A stretch of 34,557 nt of DNA from an uncultured Parafilimonas sp. Its GTDB lineage: Bacteria > Bacteroidota > Bacteroidia > Chitinophagales > Chitinophagaceae. The stretch lies in assembly GCA_937892395.1 (NCBI GenBank), contig CALAGJ010000046.1, forward strand, positions 1-34,557. Reading direction: 5' to 3'. Position 1 is the stretch's first letter. Every line of letters begins with the position of its first letter. Below, piece after piece: positions 23,718 through 32,626 of the stretch. The notes beneath the pieces were generated by a model, which searched no databases, had not been told where the DNA came from, and saw only the letters and a program-made list of their open reading frames with translations. Both the position numbers and the translations under genes were made by a program.

Positions 23718-26700
23718 ATGAAGAAGCTTTTACTTTACATTTTTCTGCTTGCAGCAAATGCTGTACACGCACAACTTCTAAGCTGGACTCCGGATTTTAT
23801 TCAAGAATCAAGTACATCTACAACAATTACCTGCAATGCCGCTTATGGCAATAAAGGATTGTTTGGATACACTCCGGTATCTGATGTTTATGTACATATA
23901 GGTGCCATTACCACGAAAAGTTCATCATCTAGCGATTGGAAATATGTAAAGTTTCCATCATTCAATTCACCAAATGCAGCTGCCTTGTGCAGTTCATTGG
24001 GAAATAATCAATGGAGTTTTACCATTACAGGAAATCTTCGTTCCTTTTATGGCATATCTGACCCCAATGAAAAAATATTAAAAATATCTATCCTTTTTAG
24101 AAATGGAAATGGAACAAAGGTTTTAAGAAACTTGGATCAAAGTGATATGTATATACCTGTATATGATAATGGTGTATATGCACGCATAGATGAGCCATAC
24201 ACACAGCCTACCTTTGTATCTGCACTACAACCACTGAGCAAAGTAGTGGGTGATGCAATCAATATTTCTGCAAAAGGCAGTGTTACTGGTACTTTGAAGT
24301 TATTTTATAATGATCTTGTAAATCCTATTGCTACCAGCACAAGTGGATCAGTAAGTGCAAATACAACCATACCAAATGACCAGGAGCAAATCATCATTGC
24401 CGAATTAGACAATGGAAGCACTATTGATAGAGACACCGTAAGGTTTACGCCACTTAGAAATTTAGTAGCAGAATTGCCCGAAGGGTCAAATGATGGTATT
24501 AATTATGAAGCAGGCGGCACCAGTGCTGTATTGGTATTGTATGCGCCAAATAAGTCTTATGCATTCCTTACAGGTGAATTTAATAATTGGACTACAAGTC
24601 CGGATTATCAAATGAACCGCACGCCAGATGGTAAGCGTTATTGGATAAGAGTGAGTGGCCTTAACCCCGGTCAGGAATATGGTTATCAGTATATAGTGGA
24701 CGGAGCATTAAAAATAGCTGATCCTTATTGTGAAAAAGTATTGGATCCTTGGAATGATAAGTTTATTCCTGCATCTACATACCCGGGCTTAAAAACATAT
24801 CCCGAAGGGAAAACTACAGGTATTGTAAGTGTGTTTCAAACCAATAAACCCAGCTTTGATTGGCAGGTTACTAACTTCAAAAGACCCGATAAAAGGAACC
24901 TACTCATTTATGAAGCATTGATACGTGATTTTTCTGCTGCCAAAAACTGGAAAACGATAAAAGATTCATTGCCCTACCTTGTAAAACTCGGTATTAATGC
25001 TATACATGTAATGCCATTCAATGAATTTGAAGGAAATGAAAGCTGGGGTTATAATCCAAGTTTTTACTTTGCGCCGGATAAATATTATGGCACCGAAACA
25101 GCCGTAAAAGAATTTGTTGATGCCTGTCATCAAAACGGAATAGCTGTAATAATGGATATGGTACTCAATCATAGTTATGGTCAAAGTCCATTGGTACAAT
25201 TGTATTTTGATGGAGTAAACAACAGACCCGATCCAAGCAACCTCTGGCATAATCCTGTAGCAAAGCATGGATTTAATGTGGGATATGATTTTAACCATGA
25301 AAGCCCCGATACAAAAGCTTTTGTAAATAAAGTAGTAGCTTTTTGGCTTAAGGAATATAAGATTGATGGATACAGATTTGACTTGTCAAAAGGATTTACT
25401 CAAAAGCAAACTTGTGATAATAATGGAGAGAATTGCAATACCGCTGCATGGTCTGCGTATGATGCAAGCCGAATAGCCATTTGGAAAGAAATTTATAACG
25501 ATATTCAGTTGGCATCTCCCGGTGCTTATTGCATTCTGGAGCATTTTGCAGACAATAGTGAAGAAATAGAACTGGCCAATTATGGCATGCAACTTTGGGG
25601 TAATGTAAACTACAATTTTAGAGAAGCTATAAAAGGACAATCATCCAATACAGACATATCTGGAGGCATAGCGGAGGCACGTGGCTGGTCTGTGAATCAT
25701 CTTGTATCCTATCAGGAAAGTCATGATGAAGAACGACTGATGTATGACGCAAAAACGAATGGTCTTTCATCGGGTAGTTATAATGTAAAAACCTTATCCA
25801 CAGGACTTGCCAGAAGTGGCATGTGTGCTGCATTCTGGGCTATGCAACCCGGCGCAAGATTGATGTGGCAGTTTGGCGAATTGGGCTATGATTATAGTAT
25901 TAACACTTGTACCGATGGCTCCATCAACACAAACTGTCGTACGGCAAACAAACCCGTAAGATGGGATTATTTACAAGTGCCGGAGCGTAAAGCATTATTT
26001 GATGTGTATAGTATGCTATTAAAGCTTAGAAACCTTCCAGAATATCAAAGTACATTTACTACCGGCAATGCTACATGGAGTTTAAATGGCCTTGTGAAAT
26101 GGGAAACAATTGATGATCCAAATTTAAAAGTAATGGTGTATGGTAATTTTGGATTGACGAATCAGTTTGCAACCATCACTTATCCAGCTACAGGTATATG
26201 GTATAGCCTGTTTACCAATGCAAATATTAATGTACCCACGCTTAATATTACTGTAAACCTTGCACCTGGTCAGTACTTTGTATATACCAGCAAAAATGTG
26301 AGAGAACAATTACTTCCATTGAACTGGGTAAGCATAACTGCACAGCAATCAGCACCCGGTGCGGCACTTATAAAATGGGCAACTTCAAATGAAATCAATA
26401 ATGATTATTTTATAGTAGAACGCAGTACGAATGGTGTAAATTTTTTACCGATAGGCAAGGTAGTTGCTTTGAATGGTAGCAACAAAAACAACTATCAGTA
26501 CAATGATTTACAACCGCAGAAGGGCATCAATTATTATCGCATCAAACAAGTAGATAAAGATGGTGCATCAAGCTATAGTAAAACAGTACAAGTACTTTTT
26601 GACGGCAATACTATTTCGTGGACTATATATCCAAATCCTATTGTAAACAATATTCATATTCGATTGAAAGAAACACTTAGCAACGTAAGTGTAAGCATTA

Positions 26701-26861
26701 CTGATATGAATGGTAAATTAATATTGAGACAGCAACATGCTACACTACTTGTAGGTGAGGAGCAAGTGATACCTACAAACACAATGGCCAATGGTGTTTA
26801 CATGGTAACCATACAAAGTAATAGTGGCATACAAACACAGCAAATAGTGGTGAACAAATAG
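23718..26861 (+). CDS. T9SS-secreted GH13 alpha-amylase-family enzyme
   Basis: The 1047-residue protein has a signal peptide (1 to about 18, ending VHA). A DUF4961-like domain follows (about 20-165, with VYVHIGAITTKSSSSSDW and ILFRNGNGTK), then an E-set/CBM48-like domain (about 255-350, FLTGEFNNWT). The GH13 barrel (about 385-790) has all four conserved regions: DMVLNH, DGYRFDLSK with nucleophile Asp555, ILEHF with acid/base Glu608, and ESHDEER with Asp670. A beta domain, a fibronectin-like domain (about 865-960) and a T9SS type A sorting domain (968-1047, starting WTIYPNP and ending IVVNK) complete it. It should be exported through the outer membrane by the Por system and attached to the surface. 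It acts on an alpha-glucan, with the exact bond unknown. It is a single-gene unit followed by a terminator. Confidence 0.93.
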   Translation: MKKLLLYIFLLAANAVHAQLLSWTPDFIQESSTSTTITCNAAYGNKGLFGYTPVSDVYVHIGAITTKSSSSSDWKYVKFPSFNSPNAAALCSSLGNNQWSFTITGNLRSFYGISDPNEKILKISILFRNGNGTKVLRNLDQSDMYIPVYDNGVYARIDEPYTQPTFVSALQPLSKVVGDAINISAKGSVTGTLKLFYNDLVNPIATSTSGSVSANTTIPNDQEQIIIAELDNGSTIDRDTVRFTPLRNLVAELPEGSNDGINYEAGGTSAVLVLYAPNKSYAFLTGEFNNWTTSPDYQMNRTPDGKRYWIRVSGLNPGQEYGYQYIVDGALKIADPYCEKVLDPWNDKFIPASTYPGLKTYPEGKTTGIVSVFQTNKPSFDWQVTNFKRPDKRNLLIYEALIRDFSAAKNWKTIKDSLPYLVKLGINAIHVMPFNEFEGNESWGYNPSFYFAPDKYYGTETAVKEFVDACHQNGIAVIMDMVLNHSYGQSPLVQLYFDGVNNRPDPSNLWHNPVAKHGFNVGYDFNHESPDTKAFVNKVVAFWLKEYKIDGYRFDLSKGFTQKQTCDNNGENCNTAAWSAYDASRIAIWKEIYNDIQLASPGAYCILEHFADNSEEIELANYGMQLWGNVNYNFREAIKGQSSNTDISGGIAEARGWSVNHLVSYQESHDEERLMYDAKTNGLSSGSYNVKTLSTGLARSGMCAAFWAMQPGARLMWQFGELGYDYSINTCTDGSINTNCRTANKPVRWDYLQVPERKALFDVYSMLLKLRNLPEYQSTFTTGNATWSLNGLVKWETIDDPNLKVMVYGNFGLTNQFATITYPATGIWYSLFTNANINVPTLNITVNLAPGQYFVYTSKNVREQLLPLNWVSITAQQSAPGAALIKWATSNEINNDYFIVERSTNGVNFLPIGKVVALNGSNKNNYQYNDLQPQKGINYYRIKQVDKDGASSYSKTVQVLFDGNTISWTIYPNPIVNNIHIRLKETLSNVSVSITDMNGKLILRQQHATLLVGEEQVIPTNTMANGVYMVTIQSNSGIQTQQIVVNK

Positions 26862-26883
26862 CGTAAACCTTTTACCCGCAAAG

Positions 26884-26908
26884 CCCCAACTTTATGTTGG
26901 GGTTTTTT
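26884..26908 (+). terminator. Intrinsic terminator after the amylase gene
   Basis: CCCCAAC (26884-26890) and GTTGGGG (26896-26902) form a 7-bp GC-rich stem with a TTTAT loop, followed by six T. Confidence 0.92.
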
Positions 26909-27032
26909 ATGAACGGATGAAAGCATTTACAGTAAGCCTGTTATAGATTATTTTAATTGGAGCATCTGAATACTATTTTCAATAAAGCAAATTAACCCCA
27001 AACTCTTATCATTGCAGTTAATTGCGTCTTAA

Positions 27033-28040
27033 ATGCACACATATAAATTTGGAGTAATTGGAAGCGGGTCATGGGCCACGGCCATAGCAAAAATTCTTAC
27101 AGATGCAGGTCATTCCATCAATTGGTGGATACGTAGTGATGAATCTGTGGCATTCTTAAAACAACGCAGACATAATCCAAAATACTTGAGTCATGCATAT
27201 TTTGATATTAATAAAATAACGCCGAGTGCTAATTTAAACTATATCATTCATGAATCAGATGTACTCATTCTTGCTGTACCAAGTTCTTATGCACATAGTA
27301 CGCTAAATACATTAAATACAGATGTGTTTGAAGGAAAAAAAATCATATCTGCTATCAAAGGAATTTTACCTGAAAAGAATCAACTATTACATGAATATTT
27401 ACAGGAGAGGTTTGGGTTTTCTTTAACGGATTATTTTACCTTATTGGGGCCCTGTCATGCAGAAGAAGTAGCTGCCGAAAAACTCAGCTATTTGACCATA
27501 AGTGGTGCGAATGAAATACAGTCTGCTCATCTTGCAGCTTGCTTTCAAAATGAGTATGTGAAAACAATTGTAAACCCTGATGTAATGGGTGTACAATATG
27601 CAGCAATACTTAAAAATATTTATGCCTTGGGCGCCGGTATTGCTCATGGATTAAAGTATGGTGATAATTTTCAAAGTGTATATATTGCAAATAGTGCTAA
27701 TGAGATGGTGCGGTTTTTAAGAGAAGTAAAACATGAAGCATTAAGTACAAATATTAACTATGCTGCCAGTGTTTATCTTGGAGATTTATTGGTAACCTGC
27801 TACAGTTTGTATAGCAGAAACAGAATGTTGGGCAATATGCTGGGCAAAGGATATAGTGTAAAAGCTGCTTTACTTGAAATGGGCATGGTAGCCGAAGGCT
27901 ACAATGCAGCAAAATGTATTCATAAAACAAACGATAGCATTCAGGCTAATATACCCATAGCAGACTTAATATACCAGGTATTGTGGGAGGGCAAAAGCCC
28001 TGAAGATGCATTTAATGAAATTGAAAAGTGCTTAGTTTAG
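27033..28040 (+). CDS. gpsA: NAD(P)+-dependent glycerol-3-phosphate dehydrogenase
   Basis: GpsA reduces dihydroxyacetone phosphate to sn-glycerol 3-phosphate, the backbone for phospholipids. The 335-residue protein starts with the Rossmann motif GVIGSGSWATAIAKIL and has the family signatures LAVPSSYAHSTL, ISAIKGILPE, LLGPCHAEEVAAE and QYAAILKNIYALGAGIAHGLKYGDN, which includes the catalytic lysine of the LKN motif. A second signature, LGDLLVTCYSLYSRNRMLG, follows. Length is normal. It sits alone between the amylase and the convergent sialate esterase. A weak -7-like TATCATTG lies about 20 bases before the start. Confidence 0.96.
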   Translation: MHTYKFGVIGSGSWATAIAKILTDAGHSINWWIRSDESVAFLKQRRHNPKYLSHAYFDINKITPSANLNYIIHESDVLILAVPSSYAHSTLNTLNTDVFEGKKIISAIKGILPEKNQLLHEYLQERFGFSLTDYFTLLGPCHAEEVAAEKLSYLTISGANEIQSAHLAACFQNEYVKTIVNPDVMGVQYAAILKNIYALGAGIAHGLKYGDNFQSVYIANSANEMVRFLREVKHEALSTNINYAASVYLGDLLVTCYSLYSRNRMLGNMLGKGYSVKAALLEMGMVAEGYNAAKCIHKTNDSIQANIPIADLIYQVLWEGKSPEDAFNEIEKCLV

Positions 28041-28099
28041 TAATTGTCTAAATGAATTTCAACATACATTAAATGACTTTAAATGTCCTATTAAAAATA

Positions 28100-28116
28100 A
28101 TGCTGCTTCGCAGGAT
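28100..28116 (-). terminator. Weak terminator-like hairpin after the sialate esterase gene
   Basis: Read on the minus strand, ATCCTGC-GAA-GCAGCAT forms a 7-bp stem with one mismatch and is followed by a T-rich run (plus-strand TTAAAAATA upstream). It is about 20 bases after the stop of the minus-strand gene. Confidence 0.35.
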
Positions 28117-28137
28117 AAATAAGCGACCATGATTTCA

Positions 28138-29610
28138 TCATTGCTCAGCAAGTACTGATATATGACTTAGATAGGTGGGTTTTGAAGTTACTGTTTGTAA
28201 TGGAAACTCCCACACAGATACCATACCAATACCATTTAAATTTTTTACAAATGGGATTCTTGAACCCTCATGGCCAAAATAATCAATGCTGTATGCACCG
28301 GTTGCTATACCAGAAAGTGTTAGTATAACTTTATTTCCACTAATCAATCCAGATACTACAGAAACATTTGCACCATTAATACCAAAATCTTTCTCACTAC
28401 CTGCTTCCCATACATAAGTATCAGATGCATTCTTGAGTGTAAGTTCAATTTGCTGTGCACCCACAATCTTGGCAGATATAATTTGTGGTGGCTCAATATT
28501 CAAAGCATTAGACACCTGATACATATCTCTTTGTACTAATCTGAAAATATTATTTGCATGAAATTCATATCCATTGGTATAGGGAAAATGACAGCCATCT
28601 ACAAAATGACTGGCTCCATTGCTTGCCATAATGTATGTGTTTGGTAGTTCCAAAGCCAGCTCCCGTTGAGATTCCATTATCTTACCACTACGTTCATTGT
28701 TATTAGAACAACTTTTTCTTATTTGAAAAATATAACAAGTTTGTAGGCCCGGCATATCTTCATTCCAGTCGTGGTATAAATCACGAAAATCATTTTTATA
28801 AGATGCTGTATCAGTTTGAAATAAAACATCCGTTTCACCCTGATACCAAAATGCTGCCCTAATATAATTTGTAAGTCCAGCTTCTCTTACTCTTTTTAAA
28901 GTGCGGCCATAGTTTGTGTTCTGCATTAATGGCTTGCTGTCATTGCGCAGAAAAAAAGAAATGGCCATGCCGCCATGGGCACCATTAATAATGCATACCG
29001 GAATTTTGTAAGTATCCACAATTAGTCTTGCCATTTTAAGACCCCATTGCCCTACATGGCCCCCGGTTTTTCTATCTTTATCTCCGCTGGCTATATACCA
29101 TTCACTGGTAGTGCCATTTTCATTGCCGGTGCCATAGCTTCTAATAAAATTACTTTGGAGACTCACCGTATTTCCATTATACATGCTTGCCTCTGCATTG
29201 GACTGACCTTGTATTAAATAGGCATCGCCTGCTACTAAATTTGATGCTGAGGACACCAGTGTTTCCAGTGAACCTGCCACACCATATACTTCTACTTTAT
29301 ATGTGGCTAATTCTGCTTTCATAAAACTACTGAAATTAAAAGTAGCTTTACCATTATTGTACACAAGCTGCTGCTGAGATGATAGAGCCAATTGACCATT
29401 CCTATATGCTTTAACCCTGATAAATGTATAGTTTACATCTGCATTATTTACAGTGCCACTTATGGTTACAACTGCTTGGTTGGTAACTGTATTTCTTGGA
29501 AAAAATTGGTTTTCTTTTGGCATACTGGAAAAGCTAACTTGAGCTGATACAGTTGATACTACAGCACAAAATAATATTACAATTTGTACATATTTTTTTA
29601 TAAGGTACAT
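28138..29610 (-). CDS. Sialate O-acetylesterase-like SGNH hydrolase
   Basis: The 490-residue secreted protein has a signal peptide (about 1-23, ending VSA). The SASA/SGNH catalytic domain contains QGQSNAE with nucleophile Ser137, INGAHGGMAISFF for the oxyanion region, FWYQGETDV, and VDGCHF with the Asp-x-x-His pair, all as expected for sialate O-acetylesterases. These enzymes remove O-acetyl groups from sialic acids or other acetylated glycans. An N-terminal beta domain precedes the catalytic part and about 100 residues of beta structure end the protein. No other sialic acid gene is nearby, so a plant or microbial acetylated glycan is equally possible. A possible promoter lies at 29628-29659. 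Confidence 0.85.
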   Translation of the reverse strand: MYLIKKYVQIVILFCAVVSTVSAQVSFSSMPKENQFFPRNTVTNQAVVTISGTVNNADVNYTFIRVKAYRNGQLALSSQQQLVYNNGKATFNFSSFMKAELATYKVEVYGVAGSLETLVSSASNLVAGDAYLIQGQSNAEASMYNGNTVSLQSNFIRSYGTGNENGTTSEWYIASGDKDRKTGGHVGQWGLKMARLIVDTYKIPVCIINGAHGGMAISFFLRNDSKPLMQNTNYGRTLKRVREAGLTNYIRAAFWYQGETDVLFQTDTASYKNDFRDLYHDWNEDMPGLQTCYIFQIRKSCSNNNERSGKIMESQRELALELPNTYIMASNGASHFVDGCHFPYTNGYEFHANNIFRLVQRDMYQVSNALNIEPPQIISAKIVGAQQIELTLKNASDTYVWEAGSEKDFGINGANVSVVSGLISGNKVILTLSGIATGAYSIDYFGHEGSRIPFVKNLNGIGMVSVWEFPLQTVTSKPTYLSHISVLAEQ

Positions 29611-29627
29611 AATGATTTTTTAGATGA

Positions 29628-29659
29628 TAAAACTATTGATATTAAAGGAATACCCACAA
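29628..29659 (-). promoter_or_regulatory. Possible promoter of the sialate esterase gene
   Basis: On the minus strand TTG (plus 29657-29659), a 21-base spacer and TAGTTTTA (plus 29628-29635) approximate the Bacteroidota promoter, with a spacer longer than usual and a final A. Confidence 0.3.
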
Positions 29660-29728
29660 AATAATTTTTTTAAGCCATACAAGTATCATCTACAATATGA
29701 TACCAATTAGGCATACGTAGTGCATCTA

Positions 29729-30643
29729 TTATTTTCTAATACATGCGGACATGGAAATTCGTATGGCGGGTTTTAAAAACATTTTATCTGAATAAGCTGG
29801 ATAAGGATGTATGGCTTTATTGTTATAAATAAACCAAGCTCTGTCATTTTCATCATCTGTGAGTTGCATACCTAAGCTCCAGCGACGAGATTTATCTCTG
29901 AGCCAGTTTGCTTTTTCGGTTTCATCCGTAAGTGCTGCAAATGCTTTTTCATATTCTACCGGATAAATATATTCAAGCCCAATCACCAATCCTTCCGGAG
30001 GAAAATAGATAGCATGTGATGGCAGTGCAAAATGACTCCATCCTCTATTTCTTGGATAAATGATAATGTTGTTGGAGGTAAGTTCTTCGCCAATAAATTG
30101 TTTGGTGGTATCCCATGCATACCAGTGCAATCTAACTGGTACGTTATATGGTTTGCCAAAATCTCCGGCATACATATCAATCTGAGTAAGCCAGCCTTCA
30201 AAACTAAATTTTGATGCATAGTGTGCCAGAATGATAATTTTTGTTTCGGCCCCCGGGCCAATGTATTCTATCACTTTCCCGGCATTTTTATTGACCGTTA
30301 TTTCTTTAAATTTTGTACAAGTACTTACGGTTACTTCTGGTAATACAGACCCCTTAGGAGTTAGAAGAAAATTAAATGCATCCTCTACATTTTTTATGCT
30401 GAGTGTGAGGGTTTCAAATCCAATATATTCAATCTTAATACTGTCTGTAGCTGGTATAAAATTAAAGTCAAGATTAAAATTTCCTACAGAATCTGAATAC
30501 AGAACGGTCTGCAAGGGCAAGAGACTTACAATAGCATAAGGCAGTGATTTTCCCGTGGTGGCATCTGCCACATGACAACGCCAACTTTGTGCATCTACTT
30601 GGCTTGCAGCCAATAAAAAAACAGCAACCAAAAAAAGTTTCAT
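29729..30643 (-). CDS. Secreted protein with carboxypeptidase-regulatory-like domain
   Basis: The 304-residue product has a signal peptide (1 to about 19, ending VDA). A CarboxypepD_reg-like beta-sandwich follows (about 22-100: HVADATTGKSLPYAIVSLLP, then IEYIGFETLTL), the same domain that begins SusC proteins. Here it is not followed by a TonB plug or barrel. The rest (about 105-304) is an unrecognised beta-rich domain with YIGPGAETKIIILAHYASKF and FEGWLTQIDMYAG, which could be a jelly-roll or lipocalin-like fold. No catalytic motif is evident. It stands alone between the esterase and the flavin reductase, all on the minus strand. Confidence 0.7.
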   Translation of the reverse strand: MKLFLVAVFLLAASQVDAQSWRCHVADATTGKSLPYAIVSLLPLQTVLYSDSVGNFNLDFNFIPATDSIKIEYIGFETLTLSIKNVEDAFNFLLTPKGSVLPEVTVSTCTKFKEITVNKNAGKVIEYIGPGAETKIIILAHYASKFSFEGWLTQIDMYAGDFGKPYNVPVRLHWYAWDTTKQFIGEELTSNNIIIYPRNRGWSHFALPSHAIYFPPEGLVIGLEYIYPVEYEKAFAALTDETEKANWLRDKSRRWSLGMQLTDDENDRAWFIYNNKAIHPYPAYSDKMFLKPAIRISMSACIRK

Positions 30644-30679
30644 TGTGCTAAAAATATCTCCAATTGATTTACAAAATAA

Positions 30680-31570
30680 TTAAACATTGCCTGCTAATAA
30701 AACCTGCCATGCCTGCTGCACTTCTTGTTTATCAAGTAATGTGGCTGCATAAAGATGTAACTCTTTTTCCATTTCTTCAGGATTAAGATTAAAATATGCG
30801 ATAATATTTTTTAATCGATTATCTTCAAATGCAGGATTGACCATTGGCATTTCATGAACATTGCCCAACTGACCCAAATGATTGCCAGTCAATAAGGTGC
30901 TGTTGCGTATAGCCTCCGGCAATGCATCTATGCCAATGCCCAGGTTGGTATTTGGTTTTTCAACCAAAAATAAACTGCTCTCAGTCACAACACTGTACCA
31001 ATCTCCACCCAGTCTTGCTATTTGGTGAAATTTGCGCTGATCTATCATTGTGCCTTCATTGTTTAAGATAGATTCATCCACATGCATATACAACATTTCT
31101 GCAAAAACCAATTGACCTGCACCACCATTTTCTCCTAAGCTTTTTATTTCAGTTACCTTACATTCAAATTTTACTTTCGCTTCTTTAATCATTGGTGGTT
31201 GTATCATGTGGGCTGCCTGCTTTGTAAAGCCAGCTTTTATAAACTCATCTACTCCTTTTGGATATTCGCAGCTTGCCAGGCTCATTTGTTGTACCATATC
31301 ATAATCACAAATATTAATGACTACTTCGGGCACTTCCAATACATTTTGCAAAGTATGCTTTGTGGTATTATCTCTGCCACGGCGTGCTGGTGAAAAGATG
31401 GCTACCGGTGGATTTGATGAAAAAATATTGAAAAAACTAAATGGGCTCAGGTTTACATTTCCTTCTTTATCTATTGTAGAGGCAAAGCAAACAGGGCGTG
31501 GTGCCACAGCATGCAGCATCCAGTTATGACGTTGTGGTTGTGGTAGGGATTGAAGGGATAAACTGATCAT
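30680..31570 (-). CDS. Flavin reductase-family (FMN-binding split-barrel) protein
   Basis: The 296-residue protein has the flavoredoxin/flavin reductase-like split barrel: VAPRPVCFASTIDKEGNVNLSPFSFFN binds FMN, and NPPVAIFSPARRGRDNTTKHTLQNV and EVVINICDYDMVQQMSLAS follow in the family order. Members bind FMN and often act as reductase partners for monooxygenases or as oxidoreductases in their own right. The substrate is unknown. The gene is divergent from the DapA-family/aldehyde dehydrogenase pair, with 106 bases between the starts, so it may belong to the same catabolic locus, and in related bacteria it is, from memory, often found beside hydroxyproline genes. Confidence 0.85.
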   Translation of the reverse strand: MISLSLQSLPQPQRHNWMLHAVAPRPVCFASTIDKEGNVNLSPFSFFNIFSSNPPVAIFSPARRGRDNTTKHTLQNVLEVPEVVINICDYDMVQQMSLASCEYPKGVDEFIKAGFTKQAAHMIQPPMIKEAKVKFECKVTEIKSLGENGGAGQLVFAEMLYMHVDESILNNEGTMIDQRKFHQIARLGGDWYSVVTESSLFLVEKPNTNLGIGIDALPEAIRNSTLLTGNHLGQLGNVHEMPMVNPAFEDNRLKNIIAYFNLNPEEMEKELHLYAATLLDKQEVQQAWQVLLAGNV

Positions 31571-31590
31571 ATTTTCATTTTATTGCTACG

Positions 31591-31598
31591 CAAAATTA
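31591..31598 (-). promoter_or_regulatory. Promoter -7 box for the flavin reductase gene
   Basis: On the minus strand TAATTTTG matches TAnnTTTG exactly, 20 bases before the start codon. No clear -33 TTG at the usual distance. Confidence 0.5.
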
Positions 31599-31655
31599 GA
31601 ACATAGCATTTCATAATAATTTATTTTAAGACAATATAAGTGGATTAAATATCCT

Positions 31656-31663
31656 TAGGTTTG
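31656..31663 (+). promoter_or_regulatory. Promoter -7 box for the DapA-family gene
   Basis: TAGGTTTG matches TAnnTTTG exactly and lies 13 bases before the ATG, which implies a very short leader. The -33 element is not evident. Confidence 0.5.
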
Positions 31664-31676
31664 ACCAAATTTTTTT

Positions 31677-32570
31677 ATGATGAAATGGCAAGGGGTAATG
31701 CCTGCACTTACTACAAAGTTTGACACCAATGATGCATTGGATTTGGCTTTATTTGAAAAAAATTTACAAGCACAATTATCTGCCGGCGTATCCGGTATTA
31801 TACTCGGTGGCACATTGGGCGAAGCCAGTGTATTGACTGTACATGAAAAAGAAACATTGGTAAAATTTGCGGTAGAAAAAACAAATAACCGAGTACCCGT
31901 TATTTTAAACATTGCCGAAGGCAGCACAAAAGAAGCCATACACCAAGCAGAATTAGCACAACTATGGGGTGCAAAAGGTTTGATGATATTGCCACCCATG
32001 CGATACAAATCTGACCATAGAGAAACAGTAGCCTATTTTAAAGCTGTGGCCAATAATACTGACTTGCCGATGATGATTTATAACAATCCGGTTGATTATA
32101 AGATTGAAGTAACGCTTGGTATGTTTGAAGAATTGGTAGCTTGTGCAAATATTCAGGCTGTAAAAGAAAGTACTAGAGATATTTCTAACGTAACCAGAAT
32201 GAAAAATCTTTTTGGTGATACAATTAAAATTCTCTGTGGAGTAGATACATTGGCAATGGAAGAATTGGTAATGGGTGCTGATGGTTGGGTAGCAGGATTG
32301 GTTTGTGCTTTTCCTCATGAAACGGTGGCTATTTATAACCTCGTTAAGCAGGGTGAGATTGAAAAAGCTGCTGCCATTTATCGTTGGTTTATGCCCTTGC
32401 TGGAGTTAGACATTCATCCAAAATTAGTACAGTATATAAAACTGGCAGAAGCCACTGTAGGCTTGGGTAGTGAGCATGTGCGTCCTCCACGGCTTACACT
32501 TATTGGAGAGGAGAGAGCACATGTATTGAAGGTCATAACAGATGGCATTGCAAGCAGGCCACAATTATAA
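31677..32570 (+). CDS. DapA-family aldolase/dehydratase, probably a sugar-acid or hydroxyproline enzyme
   Basis: The 297-residue TIM-barrel protein keeps the class I aldolase residues: the Schiff-base Lys163 (AVKEST) and Tyr135 in MIYNNPVDY. The N-terminal GGTLGEASVLTVHEK replaces the GTTGE loop of true dihydrodipicolinate synthase. True DapA is unlikely: the gene adjoins a type III-like aldehyde dehydrogenase 56 bases downstream. That pairing fits 1-pyrroline-4-hydroxy-2-carboxylate deaminase of trans-4-hydroxyproline breakdown, or 2-keto-3-deoxy-pentonate dehydratase of the oxidative pentose route, both DapA-fold enzymes that yield alpha-ketoglutarate semialdehyde. The start is the first of two tandem ATG codons; the second is equally possible. 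Confidence 0.85.
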   Translation: MMKWQGVMPALTTKFDTNDALDLALFEKNLQAQLSAGVSGIILGGTLGEASVLTVHEKETLVKFAVEKTNNRVPVILNIAEGSTKEAIHQAELAQLWGAKGLMILPPMRYKSDHRETVAYFKAVANNTDLPMMIYNNPVDYKIEVTLGMFEELVACANIQAVKESTRDISNVTRMKNLFGDTIKILCGVDTLAMEELVMGADGWVAGLVCAFPHETVAIYNLVKQGEIEKAAAIYRWFMPLLELDIHPKLVQYIKLAEATVGLGSEHVRPPRLTLIGEERAHVLKVITDGIASRPQL

Positions 32571-32626
32571 TTTATTTACTCCAAATTTTTGTCGACACCA
32601 TACAATAATTACAGATTAAACATACT

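Noticed and set aside
31677..32570. True 4-hydroxy-tetrahydrodipicolinate synthase (dapA) of lysine synthesis
   Set aside because: The GTTGE substrate loop is altered and the neighbour is a ketoglutarate-semialdehyde-type dehydrogenase, so a catabolic relative is more likely.
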